From an uncultured Pirellulaceae bacterium (lineage in GTDB: Bacteria; Planctomycetota; Planctomycetia; Pirellulales; Pirellulaceae), in NCBI GenBank assembly GCA_938040995.1, contig CALHZT010000269.1, positions 1 to 35,007 on the forward strand: a DNA stretch of 35,007 bases, in the 5' to 3' direction. Shown one piece after another: positions 24,857-34,928 of the stretch. The stretch's first letter is position 1. Every line of letters starts with the position of its first letter. The position numbers and the translations under genes are program-made. Below the pieces are notes generated by a model, which saw nothing but the letters and a program-made list of their open reading frames with translations, did no database searches and had not been told where the DNA came from.

Positions 24857-25765
24857 TCAACAAGCGGCGCTGACCAATTCTGCAATCGTCTGTCGAAGTA
24901 ACTCTTCCCCGCCGAACTTCATGCCCATGCCCTGAAGCTTGTCGGTGACAATCGAGTGCTTCGGCTTCCTCGGGCCGCCAATAATAGTCACCTCGCTACC
25001 CGTAATTTCTTTGGTGATCGTGGCCACGTCGAATTCTGAAATGTACTGGTCGCAACAACTGTAGGCCTGACCAGCAATCCCTTCAGCGGTTAGCAGGATC
25101 TCGCAGGCTTGCGCAACATCGGCAGCGTGGACTTCTTTTCCGCCCTTCTTGCACTCGACAGTTTCGCCAGCCTTGCCATTGGCAACGGAGCGAATCAGCT
25201 CGAACCACTTGCTGTTGTTGACCGGAGCCCGGACGCCATAGACGCCACTTGGACGAAGTGCACAAATCTCATATCCCATACCCAACCCGTAGCTGTGCAC
25301 AAATTTCTCGAGAGCCGCCTTGTGGGCTCCGTAATGCGTCTTTGGCCAGAGCGGATGGGCTTCATCGAGCGGTCGGTCGCTGAGTATCTCTTCGTGAACG
25401 GCACAAGTCGAAAGAAAGATAAATCGCGGCACGCCGGCGGCTCTGGCGGCTTCGATTAATCGAATGGTTCCCAGAAAATTCGCCTCCAGAAACGTAGGGA
25501 TATCTCCCTCGGCTCCACGAAAACCGATGGTGCTCGTGTCAGGTCGAAAAAGAGCCGAGTGGATCACGACATCACACCCTTCAACGAGCGGGGCCATCGT
25601 CGAGGCATCGCTGAGGTTGCCAGGAATCCAGTCGGCTTCGACTGGTAAATCATCCATATTGCTATCAGGGCGACGCCAACAAGAGCACGCATGCCCTGCA
25701 GAAGCCATTCGCTTCACGATGTATCGCCCAACGAAACCAGTCCCCCCTGTTATCGCTATCTTCAT
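24857..25765 (-). CDS. NAD(P)-dependent epimerase/dehydratase family protein
   Basis: A 302-residue extended SDR. TGGTGFVGRYI at residues 7-17 binds the nucleotide, DVVIHSA follows, and the catalytic set is FLSTCAVHE with YGAHK. The C-terminal part includes LRPSGVYGVRAP and VHAADVAQACEIL, as in sugar-nucleotide epimerases, but no neighbour indicates a substrate. A strong purine site (GGGAGGGG) lies just before the ATG. It is distinct from the HpnA-like SDR at 12465. Confidence 0.85.
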   Translation of the reverse strand: MKIAITGGTGFVGRYIVKRMASAGHACSCWRRPDSNMDDLPVEADWIPGNLSDASTMAPLVEGCDVVIHSALFRPDTSTIGFRGAEGDIPTFLEANFLGTIRLIEAARAAGVPRFIFLSTCAVHEEILSDRPLDEAHPLWPKTHYGAHKAALEKFVHSYGLGMGYEICALRPSGVYGVRAPVNNSKWFELIRSVANGKAGETVECKKGGKEVHAADVAQACEILLTAEGIAGQAYSCCDQYISEFDVATITKEITGSEVTIIGGPRKPKHSIVTDKLQGMGMKFGGEELLRQTIAELVSAAC

Positions 25766-26058
25766 CTACCCCTCCCCCAGAGACTGGAAAACCTTGCTAT
25801 ACGTGTGACCGTGCTACCACTTGCATTCGAAAAGATGCGTTTGCGACTCGCCCAAACGCCCTATAGTATGCGTATATCCGGGGAATGAAGAAGATACCGG
25901 AAGATAACAGGTAAGCGTCCACCAAATGCGGTGACTTGCGGTAAGTAAAAGCGACTCCGGACTTTATAAATTCGCACGAGTATTCGCGTCCTGCGGCAAC
26001 TAATCCCTATCGTGCAATCGAAGCAATCTGAGCCAGGAAAAACTGACTGGAATGAAAC
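25766..26058. other. divergent intergenic region, SDR / pseudopilin cluster
   Basis: About 290 bp between divergent genes. It should contain both promoters. I see no convincing box pair, repeat or small gene. Confidence 0.35.
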
Positions 26059-26649
26059 ATGGCGAATAAGCAAGATCGACTCCGAACACAAGAATTTTCT
26101 CCAGGCGGTTTCACGCTTGTCGAGCTTCTCGTTGTGATTGCCATCATCGGTGTCCTGGTGGCTTTATTGTTGCCGGCGGTTCAGCAGGCAAGAGAAGCCG
26201 CCCGCAGGACTACGTGTAAGTCGAACTTGCGGCAGTTGGGCATCGCTTTCGAACTGTACCTCGACACCCATCAGGAAAAGTATCCCGAGATCGCGCGACT
26301 GCCAACCGTCAACCCTCGCGAGCTTCCCACGCTGTTCGAGACACTCGGTCCACACGCCGAGAACAATCAGGACATTTTCGGTTGCCCAAGTGACAACGGA
26401 CCTTTGCCTCGCGACGACGACGAAGATGTCGATGAAAAGTACGCTGGCAAAACTTACTTCGAAGTCGAAGGCCAGAGCTTTGAGTACCGAGGCCGAGTCG
26501 GTTTTAAGCAACTCGCAAACAAGAAACGCAGACAGGTTATCAAAGACGGCTGGAAGATGTCTGAAATTGTCCTGTTGACAGATTATGAGTTGTTTCATGG
26601 AACGGGCGCAAATGCACTGTTCGCAGATACACACGTCGAATCTTTCTAA
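26059..26649 (+). CDS. DUF1559-type pseudopilin with H-X9-D C-terminus
   Basis: A 196-residue type II secretion-like pseudopilin. Residues 16-19 give the prepilin peptidase site GGF followed by [20 protein letters not shown], and then [15 protein letters not shown], the standard planctomycete DUF1559 opening. The C-terminus has the H-X9-DG-like signature in altered form: a histidine, nine residues (GTGANALFA), then DT instead of DG, ending THVESF. It is shorter than most members (commonly about 300 residues), and the central domain is mostly missing. It is followed after 37 bp by two paralogous membrane-anchored proteins, so these may work with it at the cell surface. Confidence 0.88.
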   Translation: MANKQDRLRTQEFSPGGFTLVELLVVIAIIGVLVALLLPAVQQAREAARRTTCKSNLRQLGIAFELYLDTHQEKYPEIARLPTVNPRELPTLFETLGPHAENNQDIFGCPSDNGPLPRDDDEDVDEKYAGKTYFEVEGQSFEYRGRVGFKQLANKKRRQVIKDGWKMSEIVLLTDYELFHGTGANALFADTHVESF

Positions 26650-26686
26650 ATAACGTTACCAACACAAAACACTGGGTGGAAATACG

Positions 26687-27298
26687 ATGAATAACAAATC
26701 GACATGGATCGGTATTGGAGCTCTGGTGCTTGCCATTGCGGGCGGCGTCTGGGCATTTAACCAGCGCGAAAACCCGGATGTTGTTGCCGCCAGAGAAGTC
26801 AACAAAAAGATGGCAGAGGCATTTTCGGATGAGAACATTTCATCGGAAGACAAGATGAAGCTCTACGAAGAATCGCGCAAGGCGAATGAAAAGCTGAGCG
26901 ACGACGAGAGAAACAAGGTCCGCCGCGAAGCCTGGAAGGGTCGCGGTAAGCAGATGGAAGCGACGATTGACGATTATCTCGCCCTCGACAACGAAAAGGA
27001 CAGAAACGCATTCCTCGATGAACAGATCGAAAAGTGGCAGGGCATGCGTGAGCAATGGAAAGGAATGAAGAAAAAGCGCGAGGCCGAAGCCAAAGCGGAG
27101 GGCAAAAAGCCGGAAGATCGAGCTGGTCGTGGCGGATGGTCGCCACCCAAGCCTGGTGACAAAGAAGGCGCGATGAACATGCAGCGCAGAATGATGGACA
27201 AGACATCGCCGGAGCAACGAGCCAAATTTTCCGAGTACTTCATGGCTCTCAAGCAGCGCATGGAAGACCGCGGCATGGACACCGGCTGGGGCCGCTAG
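26687..27298 (+). CDS. membrane-anchored helical protein, paralogue 1
   Basis: A 203-residue protein with an N-terminal membrane helix (residues ~6-24, IGIGALVLAIAGGVWAF). A long charged helical region follows (LYEESRKANEKLSDDERNKV, then an acidic/lysine-rich stretch likely forming coiled coil), then a glycine/proline linker (GRGGWSPPKPGDKEG). The conserved C-terminal helix pair reads MQRRMMDKTSPEQRAKFSEY. GGTGGA seven bases before the ATG supports the start. The protein encoded at 27370 has the same plan and motifs. I do not recognise the family. Its position after a pseudopilin suggests a periplasmic accessory role. Confidence 0.75.
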   Translation: MNNKSTWIGIGALVLAIAGGVWAFNQRENPDVVAAREVNKKMAEAFSDENISSEDKMKLYEESRKANEKLSDDERNKVRREAWKGRGKQMEATIDDYLALDNEKDRNAFLDEQIEKWQGMREQWKGMKKKREAEAKAEGKKPEDRAGRGGWSPPKPGDKEGAMNMQRRMMDKTSPEQRAKFSEYFMALKQRMEDRGMDTGWGR

Positions 27299-27369
27299 AG
27301 TATTTTCACCGCCGGCAATAATGACAACTGCCACGACCAGGTGTGGTTACTACGACAGAGGTTGATGAC

Positions 27370-28002
27370 ATGAAGCGCAAGTCGCTATGGATCTCCATTT
27401 TGCTGACAACCGCCGCCATCGTGGCGACGGTATTCGGCGTCGTGAAGTATCTTGACCACCAGAAGATAGCCACGGCCGTCGACGTGAATACGCAAATCAT
27501 GGGCTCGTTCATTTCCGAGAAGGAGATGAGTGTCGACGAGCGTTGGAAGTTGTTCCAGTCAGCAAAGCGAGCCAACGAAAACCTGTCGGAGCAGCAACGC
27601 AAGGAAGTCGAGCGACAAAGCTGGAATGTCATGCGTGGCGAACTCAACCGCAAAGTCGATGAGTACCTCGCCCTGGAAGATGCCGAAGCCCGCAATGCGT
27701 TTATCGATCGTCAACTGGATCGTATGGACGACCTCGAGGACGACATGAAAGAACTGCGAGAACGCGGGAAAGCCGAGCGGGAAAAGAACGGCGAGCCCGG
27801 AGAAGGTGGCGGCCCCAAAGGCAATGGCGGCAATGGCAATCGTCGCGGCGGCCCACCGTGGGCCGGTGGTGGACCGGGCGGACCTGGAGGGCAGGGCAGC
27901 ATGGCGATGATGAAAGGTATGCTCGACCGCACCACGCCAAACGAACGAGCCAAGTTCACCGAATTCTTTATGGCGGTGATGGCTCGCAGGATGACGCGCT
28001 AA
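27370..28002 (+). CDS. membrane-anchored helical protein, paralogue 2
   Basis: A 210-residue paralogue of the preceding gene. It has an N-terminal membrane helix (WISILLTTAAIVATVFGVV), the shared VNxxxMxxF and LFQSAKRANENLSEQQRKEV segments, and EYLALEDAEARNAFIDRQLD, which matches DYLALDNEKDRNAFLDEQIE next door. It also has a much longer Gly/Pro-rich linker and the C-terminal MLDRTTPNERAKFTEFFMAV. The start at 27370 (MKRKSLW) is preferred over 27343 because GAGG lies upstream and the basic residues then directly precede the helix. Function unknown. Confidence 0.75.
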   Translation: MKRKSLWISILLTTAAIVATVFGVVKYLDHQKIATAVDVNTQIMGSFISEKEMSVDERWKLFQSAKRANENLSEQQRKEVERQSWNVMRGELNRKVDEYLALEDAEARNAFIDRQLDRMDDLEDDMKELRERGKAEREKNGEPGEGGGPKGNGGNGNRRGGPPWAGGGPGGPGGQGSMAMMKGMLDRTTPNERAKFTEFFMAVMARRMTR

Positions 28003-28177
28003 CTGGCAAGCTCGCCACAGCATCGCCTACAATGCAGCGACATTAGCGCGACATCCGAACGCTGACTTGGCACAACACGACGCCGTAAGCTATGGTCGCG
28101 TTCGTGTAAAGCGCTGATCGGCTCCAACAACAAGACATCGCTATTCCGCATCTCGAAGCACGAGATCTCACCGCAAT

Positions 28178-28206
28178 AAAGCGGACAGGCTTTGCCTGTC
28201 CGCTTT
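28178..28206. terminator. bidirectional intrinsic terminator
   Basis: A perfect 13-bp stem (AAAGCGGACAGGC and its complement) with a TTT loop lies between the convergent pseudopilin cluster and RTX gene. The stem ends in AAA/TTT, so each strand has a short T-run. The remaining ~200 bp of this gap shows nothing else. Confidence 0.85.
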
Positions 28207-28243
28207 GCCTATTCATATTCTTTTTGAACCTGTTTATACAGAT

Positions 28244-29587
28244 TTAAAAGAGGCTACCAAGCGGGTCGTTGAGCAGGTCGATGCCTGACTCGATTGTCGA
28301 AAAGATCTGGGCAAAGCTCTGAAGTGGTGCAGAAATTCCGGGAGAGTTGGGGAGGTTCTCATCAAGGAATTCAAGACTGCTGTTGATCTGGTTGACCAAA
28401 CTGACCGCATCGGAAAAGTCACTGACATCACTTTGCAGAATTCCGATAAGGTCATCGAGGAAACCAATAATATCGCATGCTTCTTCAATCGACTGGGAGT
28501 CGATACTGAGATTCTCGAGGACCGTCTTTAGTTCTTCGACAATTTCCTTCGCCGATTCGACGATTTCACAGAGACCATCACAGGGAACATCGGGGTCATC
28601 GGGTCCATCACCGCTAAGGTCAGCGAGCACCTGCTCACCACCTGTGCGATCAGTTGCGATGTCCTTGAGGTCGAGTCGGCCGTGGAGGACGACGAATCGG
28701 TCATTGCCTGCTCCTCCTGTGAGATAGTCGGTGACGTTGTCGAACCCGGCATCTATGGTGTCGTTGCCACCATCACCGAAGAGTCGGTCCGTACCTTCCT
28801 GACCGAACAGGAAGTCGTCGCCGCCATTGCCTCTCAGGAAATCATTACCGGCTTCGCCGAGCACAACGTCATCTCCAGTTCCCGCGTTGACGACGTCATT
28901 TCCAGCGCCGCCAAAGATCCGGTCGGCCCCGGCGTTTCCAGATATTCGGTCGTTGCCATTGTTGCCGTAGATCCTGTCGTTACCATTGCCGCCGATGATG
29001 ACATCGTTTCCAGCGTCTCCGTAAATCGTGTCGGCGTCGCCCTGACCGTAAATCCTGTCGTTACCATTCCCTCCGTAAAGCATGTCATTGCCAGTGCCAC
29101 CGTTGAGTCGATCGTTGCCGTTCACACCCCGCAATGTGTCAGCGCCGGCGTTGCCATTCAGCGTATCATCGCCATTACGGCCAAAGATATCGTCGTTGCC
29201 ATTCCCGCCGTGGATTATGTCATCGTTGAACCCACCCTGAATGGTGTCGTGCCCGTTCTGGCCGAAAATCGTCGTCGGATCAAGCAGCGTGTTGATAACG
29301 GTGTCATTTCCGCCACCAGCGTAGACAGTAATTTTGTTGACGGCCGCACGGCTGAAGCTCTGGTTAACCGTATTGTTGATCTGGACGTTAAACGACTGAT
29401 GATCCTGACTGCCAATAAGTCGAATAGTATCGTGCCCACTGCTCCCTCGAACTTCGAGTTCGCCGCCGCTCAGAGTCACTGACGTGAGCATTCGGCGGTC
29501 TTCCAGCCCTTCAACATGGAATGATTGAATCGCCGTTTCTTCGTTCTTTCGAGCGCGTTGCTTGTTGCGAAAAGAAAAGAAAGACAT
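28244..29587 (-). CDS. RTX (hemolysin-type calcium-binding) repeat protein
   Basis: A 447-residue surface or secreted protein. The N-terminus is basic, followed by FHVEGLEDRRMLTS, the LEDR/LEPR-type leader seen on many large planctomycete surface proteins. Residues ~90-310 are about 20 nine-residue RTX units of the form GGxGxDxLx (GGNGNDRIYG, GGTGNDMLYG, GGAGNDVVNA), which fold into a calcium-bound parallel beta roll. The last ~130 residues are acidic and helical without repeats (CEIVESAKEIVEELKTVLEN) and may mediate attachment. AGGGG eight bases before the ATG supports the start. No type I secretion genes are nearby. The regular repeat DNA leaves a 266-codon antisense frame open, which I regard as an artefact. 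Confidence 0.88.
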   Translation of the reverse strand: MSFFSFRNKQRARKNEETAIQSFHVEGLEDRRMLTSVTLSGGELEVRGSSGHDTIRLIGSQDHQSFNVQINNTVNQSFSRAAVNKITVYAGGGNDTVINTLLDPTTIFGQNGHDTIQGGFNDDIIHGGNGNDDIFGRNGDDTLNGNAGADTLRGVNGNDRLNGGTGNDMLYGGNGNDRIYGQGDADTIYGDAGNDVIIGGNGNDRIYGNNGNDRISGNAGADRIFGGAGNDVVNAGTGDDVVLGEAGNDFLRGNGGDDFLFGQEGTDRLFGDGGNDTIDAGFDNVTDYLTGGAGNDRFVVLHGRLDLKDIATDRTGGEQVLADLSGDGPDDPDVPCDGLCEIVESAKEIVEELKTVLENLSIDSQSIEEACDIIGFLDDLIGILQSDVSDFSDAVSLVNQINSSLEFLDENLPNSPGISAPLQSFAQIFSTIESGIDLLNDPLGSLF

Positions 29588-30081
29588 TTCGGAGACCCCT
29601 GCGGTTAAAGTATGTGACTGTGACTGCGTGGAAGGGTTGGTGTCAAAAATCCTTTTCGCACCTTCCTCTCGTGCCCAGTAACAAATACGAATTCCATGTT
29701 GGGTGAGACAACAAAACTGAAAAAATAGTTCAGCTTATTTCAGTTAGCAGCACTTGCGGTTGCGGAGCGGTCGCCAATCGGACTGGATATTCATCCAGAC
29801 ATGACATGCAACCTCATGTTGCGTGGCTGCATGCCTTCAATTGCCACAACAAAGTCATTGAGAAGATCAGCTCACGAGACTCGCCGGCCAACAGCGGACT
29901 GTCCAATCGCCGGAAACCCGCTCAACCCAACCCGCGGTGCAGTGGGTATGCGGCCTGCTTGCCGAGAATTCGTCCTTCCAATAGTGTGAAAACTGACCCA
30001 GAAAGAAACATTAACAACAATCACATTGCATTTATTTAAATATATTGACATCCAACCGCAACTAAATTAAATATTGTTTAC
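29588..30081. other. divergent intergenic region, RTX / DUF2089 genes
   Basis: About 490 bp, AT-rich toward its right end. It contains an 8-bp inverted repeat AACTGAAA/TTTCAGTT (29715-29722 with 29738-29745) and the promoter noted at 30045-30073. No gene is supported. Confidence 0.5.
30045..30073 (+). promoter_or_regulatory. sigma-70-type promoter, near-leaderless start
   Basis: A perfect -35 TTGACA (30045-30050) is followed after 17 bp by TAAATA (30068-30073), a weak -10. Transcription would begin around 30080-30082, at or next to the ATG at 30082. No Shine-Dalgarno sequence precedes that ATG, which agrees with a leaderless message. Confidence 0.5.
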
Positions 30082-30447
30082 ATGAGCAAAACACCGTTCA
30101 CCAACGAATGCCCGTACTGCCGCAAGGCAATGCAAGTCAGCGAATGCACCTGCAAAACGTGTGAAATCGCGGTTCGTGGTGACTTTCCAGCGGTTCCTTT
30201 GGGCAACCTGCCGACTGAGCACCAACGGTTTATCGAGATGTTCATGCTGGCCAGTGGAAATCTGAAGGAGATCGCAACGCACGCTGGCGTCTCCTACCCC
30301 ACCGTCCGCAGTCGCCTGGATAAGGTGATCGCCGCGCTAAGATCCGAGATCGAAATGGGGCAAAAACAGAACAAAACCAGGTCAGGCAAATCAAAAAAGA
30401 ACGCCGAAGACAAAAGCAGCGCTGCAGAGATTATCAAACGAATCTAG
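30082..30447 (+). CDS. DUF2089 family zinc-ribbon/HTH protein
   Basis: A 121-residue probable transcription regulator. Residues ~9-27 form a zinc ribbon (CPYC ... CTCKTC). It is followed by the DUF2089 core, with LPTEHQRFIEMFMLASGNLKEIATHAGVSYPTVRSRLDKVI as a sigma-like helix-turn-helix (residues ~44-84). The last 35 residues are a lysine-rich tail. The next gene begins 20 bp after its stop on the same strand and encodes a membrane-anchored TPR protein, so the pair probably forms one operon. The target is unknown. The start has no ribosome-binding site but a promoter directly upstream. Confidence 0.85.
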   Translation: MSKTPFTNECPYCRKAMQVSECTCKTCEIAVRGDFPAVPLGNLPTEHQRFIEMFMLASGNLKEIATHAGVSYPTVRSRLDKVIAALRSEIEMGQKQNKTRSGKSKKNAEDKSSAAEIIKRI

Positions 30448-30467
30448 TTTTCGGGAAAGGCGGAGCG

Positions 30468-31724
30468 ATGGTTGGAAAAATGCACGAGACGGAAGAACTC
30501 CAACCGACTGAGGAAGCACGACTGGATCAGGCCATGACTTCCATGGACCCGATTCTGCAGGCGTCATTGCAGCGAGAGCAGCAACTGCGCCGGCGAAAGA
30601 AGCTTCTTTACGGAGGTATTGTGATGTCGACTCTAATCGCACTGTTAGCGGTCATTTTTGCACAGGCAGGTTCCACAGACGATCAGGACTCGCCGGATGC
30701 GCCCCAGGATTCAGTCGCCAGAATTGCCCAAGCCGAACAGCTTGGCAAGGAAGGCTGGCAGCTGTGGAATTCTGGGAAACCGGCAGCAGCCGAAAAGAAG
30801 TTCGTAAAGGCAGTCGAACTCGACAAGTCGAATCCGCACACGCTCAATGGACTCGGTTGGAGTCGCATTCACCTTGCGAAGTACGATCTAGCAATCGAAT
30901 CGTTTGAGAAAAGCGTCAAACTCCAACGCACCCACGTCGGAGCGCTGAATGGTCTTGGGCAGGCCCATCTGTTCAAACGTGAATACGACAAGGCCGAACC
31001 GTTTCTCCGCCGTTCTTCAGCGCTCGCGAAAGGTTCTTCGGCAGCTGACTTTGGACTGGCTCGCGTCTACCTGCTGACCAGCGAATTTGCCAAGGCAAAA
31101 TCCACACTGGCCAGCATGAAAAAGAAGGGCATTGGAGAGCTGGACCCGGCTCAATTCGAGTCCATGGTGAAAGCTGCGAAAACCGAATCCGTCAGCGACG
31201 AATTGATGGCCCAACTGGAGCCACCGGCGATTAAAGTCGCGGAACTGGAAGTTGCTGATGATGGCAAGTCAGCGGCCGACTGGAGCAAGGAAGGATGGTC
31301 CTATTTCCAACGCGGCAACGCACGAGCTGCGGAAGCCGCCTTTACCAAGGCCGTAAAACTCGCTCCCGAAATGGAAGCGGCTCAGAATGGACTTGGTTTT
31401 GCCTTCCTCAACCAGGGCAAGCACGAAGAAGCCCTTCCCATTTTCGAAAAACTGGTGAAAGCCAATCCCAAGGGAGTCGGTTACGTAAACGGACTTGCCC
31501 GTTGTTATGAGCAAGCCGGCGAGCTCGAAAAAGCCGTCACGACCTGGCAAACTCTCGAAACTGGCGACGGGGCCGTTACAGCACTGACTTGGGGTCTTGG
31601 TCGCACCCTGCTGGCACTTGATCGAAAAGATGAAGCCCTGCCTGTCTTTGAACGAATCAAAAAACAGCACCCGAATGAATCTGGCATCGACGAATTGATC
31701 GCCAAATGCAAAGCCGCCGAATAA
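30468..31724 (+). CDS. membrane-anchored tetratricopeptide repeat protein
   Basis: A 418-residue protein with a cytoplasmic N-terminus, one membrane helix (residues ~46-66, LLYGGIVMSTLIALLAVIFA) and an extracytoplasmic TPR solenoid. Two TPR groups are visible. Residues ~90-195 include GWQLWNSGKPAAAEKKFVKA and LGQAHLFKREYDKAEPFLRR. Residues ~272-415 include GWSYFQRGNARAAEAAFTKA and LGFAFLNQGKHEEALPIFEK. The two groups look like an internal duplication. It acts presumably as a protein-interaction scaffold in the periplasm. An AAAGG seven bases before the ATG supports the start. Confidence 0.8.
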   Translation: MVGKMHETEELQPTEEARLDQAMTSMDPILQASLQREQQLRRRKKLLYGGIVMSTLIALLAVIFAQAGSTDDQDSPDAPQDSVARIAQAEQLGKEGWQLWNSGKPAAAEKKFVKAVELDKSNPHTLNGLGWSRIHLAKYDLAIESFEKSVKLQRTHVGALNGLGQAHLFKREYDKAEPFLRRSSALAKGSSAADFGLARVYLLTSEFAKAKSTLASMKKKGIGELDPAQFESMVKAAKTESVSDELMAQLEPPAIKVAELEVADDGKSAADWSKEGWSYFQRGNARAAEAAFTKAVKLAPEMEAAQNGLGFAFLNQGKHEEALPIFEKLVKANPKGVGYVNGLARCYEQAGELEKAVTTWQTLETGDGAVTALTWGLGRTLLALDRKDEALPVFERIKKQHPNESGIDELIAKCKAAE

Positions 31725-31813
31725 CTTCGTCGACAATATCACATGGGTCGATCAAATACGGACTTCCTCAGCAGGTGTCGTCCGCGTGCATTCGGACACA
31801 CCTTGCTCAACCG

Positions 31814-31850
31814 GATAGAGTCGCGCTCGTAGCGCGGCTCTATCTCTTTT
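31814..31850 (+). terminator. intrinsic terminator of the DUF2089-TPR operon
   Basis: GATAGAGTCGCGC (31814-31826) pairs with GCGCGGCTCTATC (31832-31844) at 12 of 13 positions plus a G-T wobble around a five-base loop, then TCTTTT. It lies about 90 bp after the TPR stop, between convergent genes. Confidence 0.8.
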
Positions 31851-31882
31851 AGTGGAACGGACCAGATCGCCGCGACCATGCG

Positions 31883-34048
<2,166 letters not shown>

Positions 34049-34265
34049 CGTTACCCTGCGTGAAAGAGTGACGCGTAGGAATGGTAGAACAGCGTACAAT
34101 GTCGCTCCCGACACATCGGAGCGTCAACCCTCCGAACGAAAGCCACCGGGTTGGCCAGTTTTCCCCAGCGTGGACCGCTACTTCCAGGAGTTGAGCGACC
34201 CGGTAAAAGAGGCTAACTTCAACGATTCATCTACCTGATTGAAAAGTCGCTGGAAAGAGAGCCGA

Positions 34266-34928
34266 ATGCCTGTTCAGAAAACCCAAAAGGATCGGCGGCC
34301 GGTCTGGCGGCTGCTTGCAATTGCCCTGACGTGCCTGTCGGCGACATCTGCACTCGGCCAGGCAACAGAGCAAAAGCCTCGCGACGCGGAACCAGCGGAA
34401 GCGAAATCCGGCGAGCTCAAGACCGGCGAACGTGAAGCCGGCGAACTCAAAGCCGGCGAACTCAAGTTCGGCGAATTGGCCCCTGCATTCGAACTCAAGG
34501 GTCTCGACGACAAGGCCTTCACGTTGAAAGACTTTCGCAAGAGCGCGACGTCCAAAGGCAAAAATGTTGTCATTGTTTTTGTTCGAGCCCATTGGTGACC
34601 GTTCTGCATCAGGCAGCTGGTTCAGCTGCAAAAATCGTATGACGAGTTCAAAAAACTCGATACCGAAATCGTCGCCGTGTTTCGCGAAGAAAAGAACATG
34701 GCCGACTTGTCCAAGGCGAAGCATCGCATCGAGGCGACTTTTCCACTGGTTAGCGATCTCGGCGGCAAAAAGACCTCGAAGTACAGTAACGACGGCTTTG
34801 CGACCTATATCGTAGATCGCGACGGGAAAATTGCTTCCGTACTTCCGGGGACGAAAAAGCGGCGCCCGATGGCGAAGAAGATTCTGAAAGAGTTGCAGGC
34901 AGTCGCAAGCGAAGCTGCTGCCAGGTAG
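34266..34928 (+). CDS. exported thioredoxin/AhpC-like redoxin, candidate selenoprotein (UxxC)
   Basis: A 220-residue reading frame if the in-frame TGA at 34596-34598 is read as selenocysteine, with its end at TAG 34926-34928. The signal peptide is RLLAIALTCLSATSALGQA (residues ~15-33). A short low-complexity spacer of GELK-type units follows (residues ~49-71), and then a redoxin fold: FGELAPAFELKGLDDKAFTL, VVIVFVRAHW, TGA at codon 111, PFCIRQLVQLQ. After the TGA the frame remains typical of the family (IVAVFREEKN, FPLVSDLGGKK, GFATYIVDRDGKIASVLPGT). The TGA thus replaces the first cysteine of a CxxC site (U111, C114). A SECIS-like hairpin follows. The alternative is a single nonsense mutation of TGC/TGT in a redoxin pseudogene, or a base-call error. 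It is divergent from the peptidase gene, with AGAGAG six bases before the ATG. Confidence 0.75.
34613..34629 (+). promoter_or_regulatory. candidate bacterial SECIS hairpin
   Basis: GCAGCT (34613-34618) pairs perfectly with AGCTGC (34624-34629) around the loop GGTTC. The loop begins 20 nt after the TGA. Known bacterial SECIS elements have a short stem with G at the first loop positions about 16-37 nt past the UGA, 18 nt in E. coli fdhF. The stem lies inside the coding frame, as required. Confidence 0.6.

Noticed and set aside
28682-29482. Plus-strand gene of 266 codons
   Set aside because: Opposite the RTX repeats, with low-complexity composition and no start signal. The minus-strand RTX protein explains the region.
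34581-34595. T-loop-like GTTCGAGCCC suggesting a tRNA
   Set aside because: It lies within the redoxin coding frame with no acceptor or anticodon stems around it.
34677-34928. Separate 83-codon gene downstream of the TGA
   Set aside because: It is in the same frame as the upstream half, lacks a ribosome-binding site, and is the second half of one redoxin domain.
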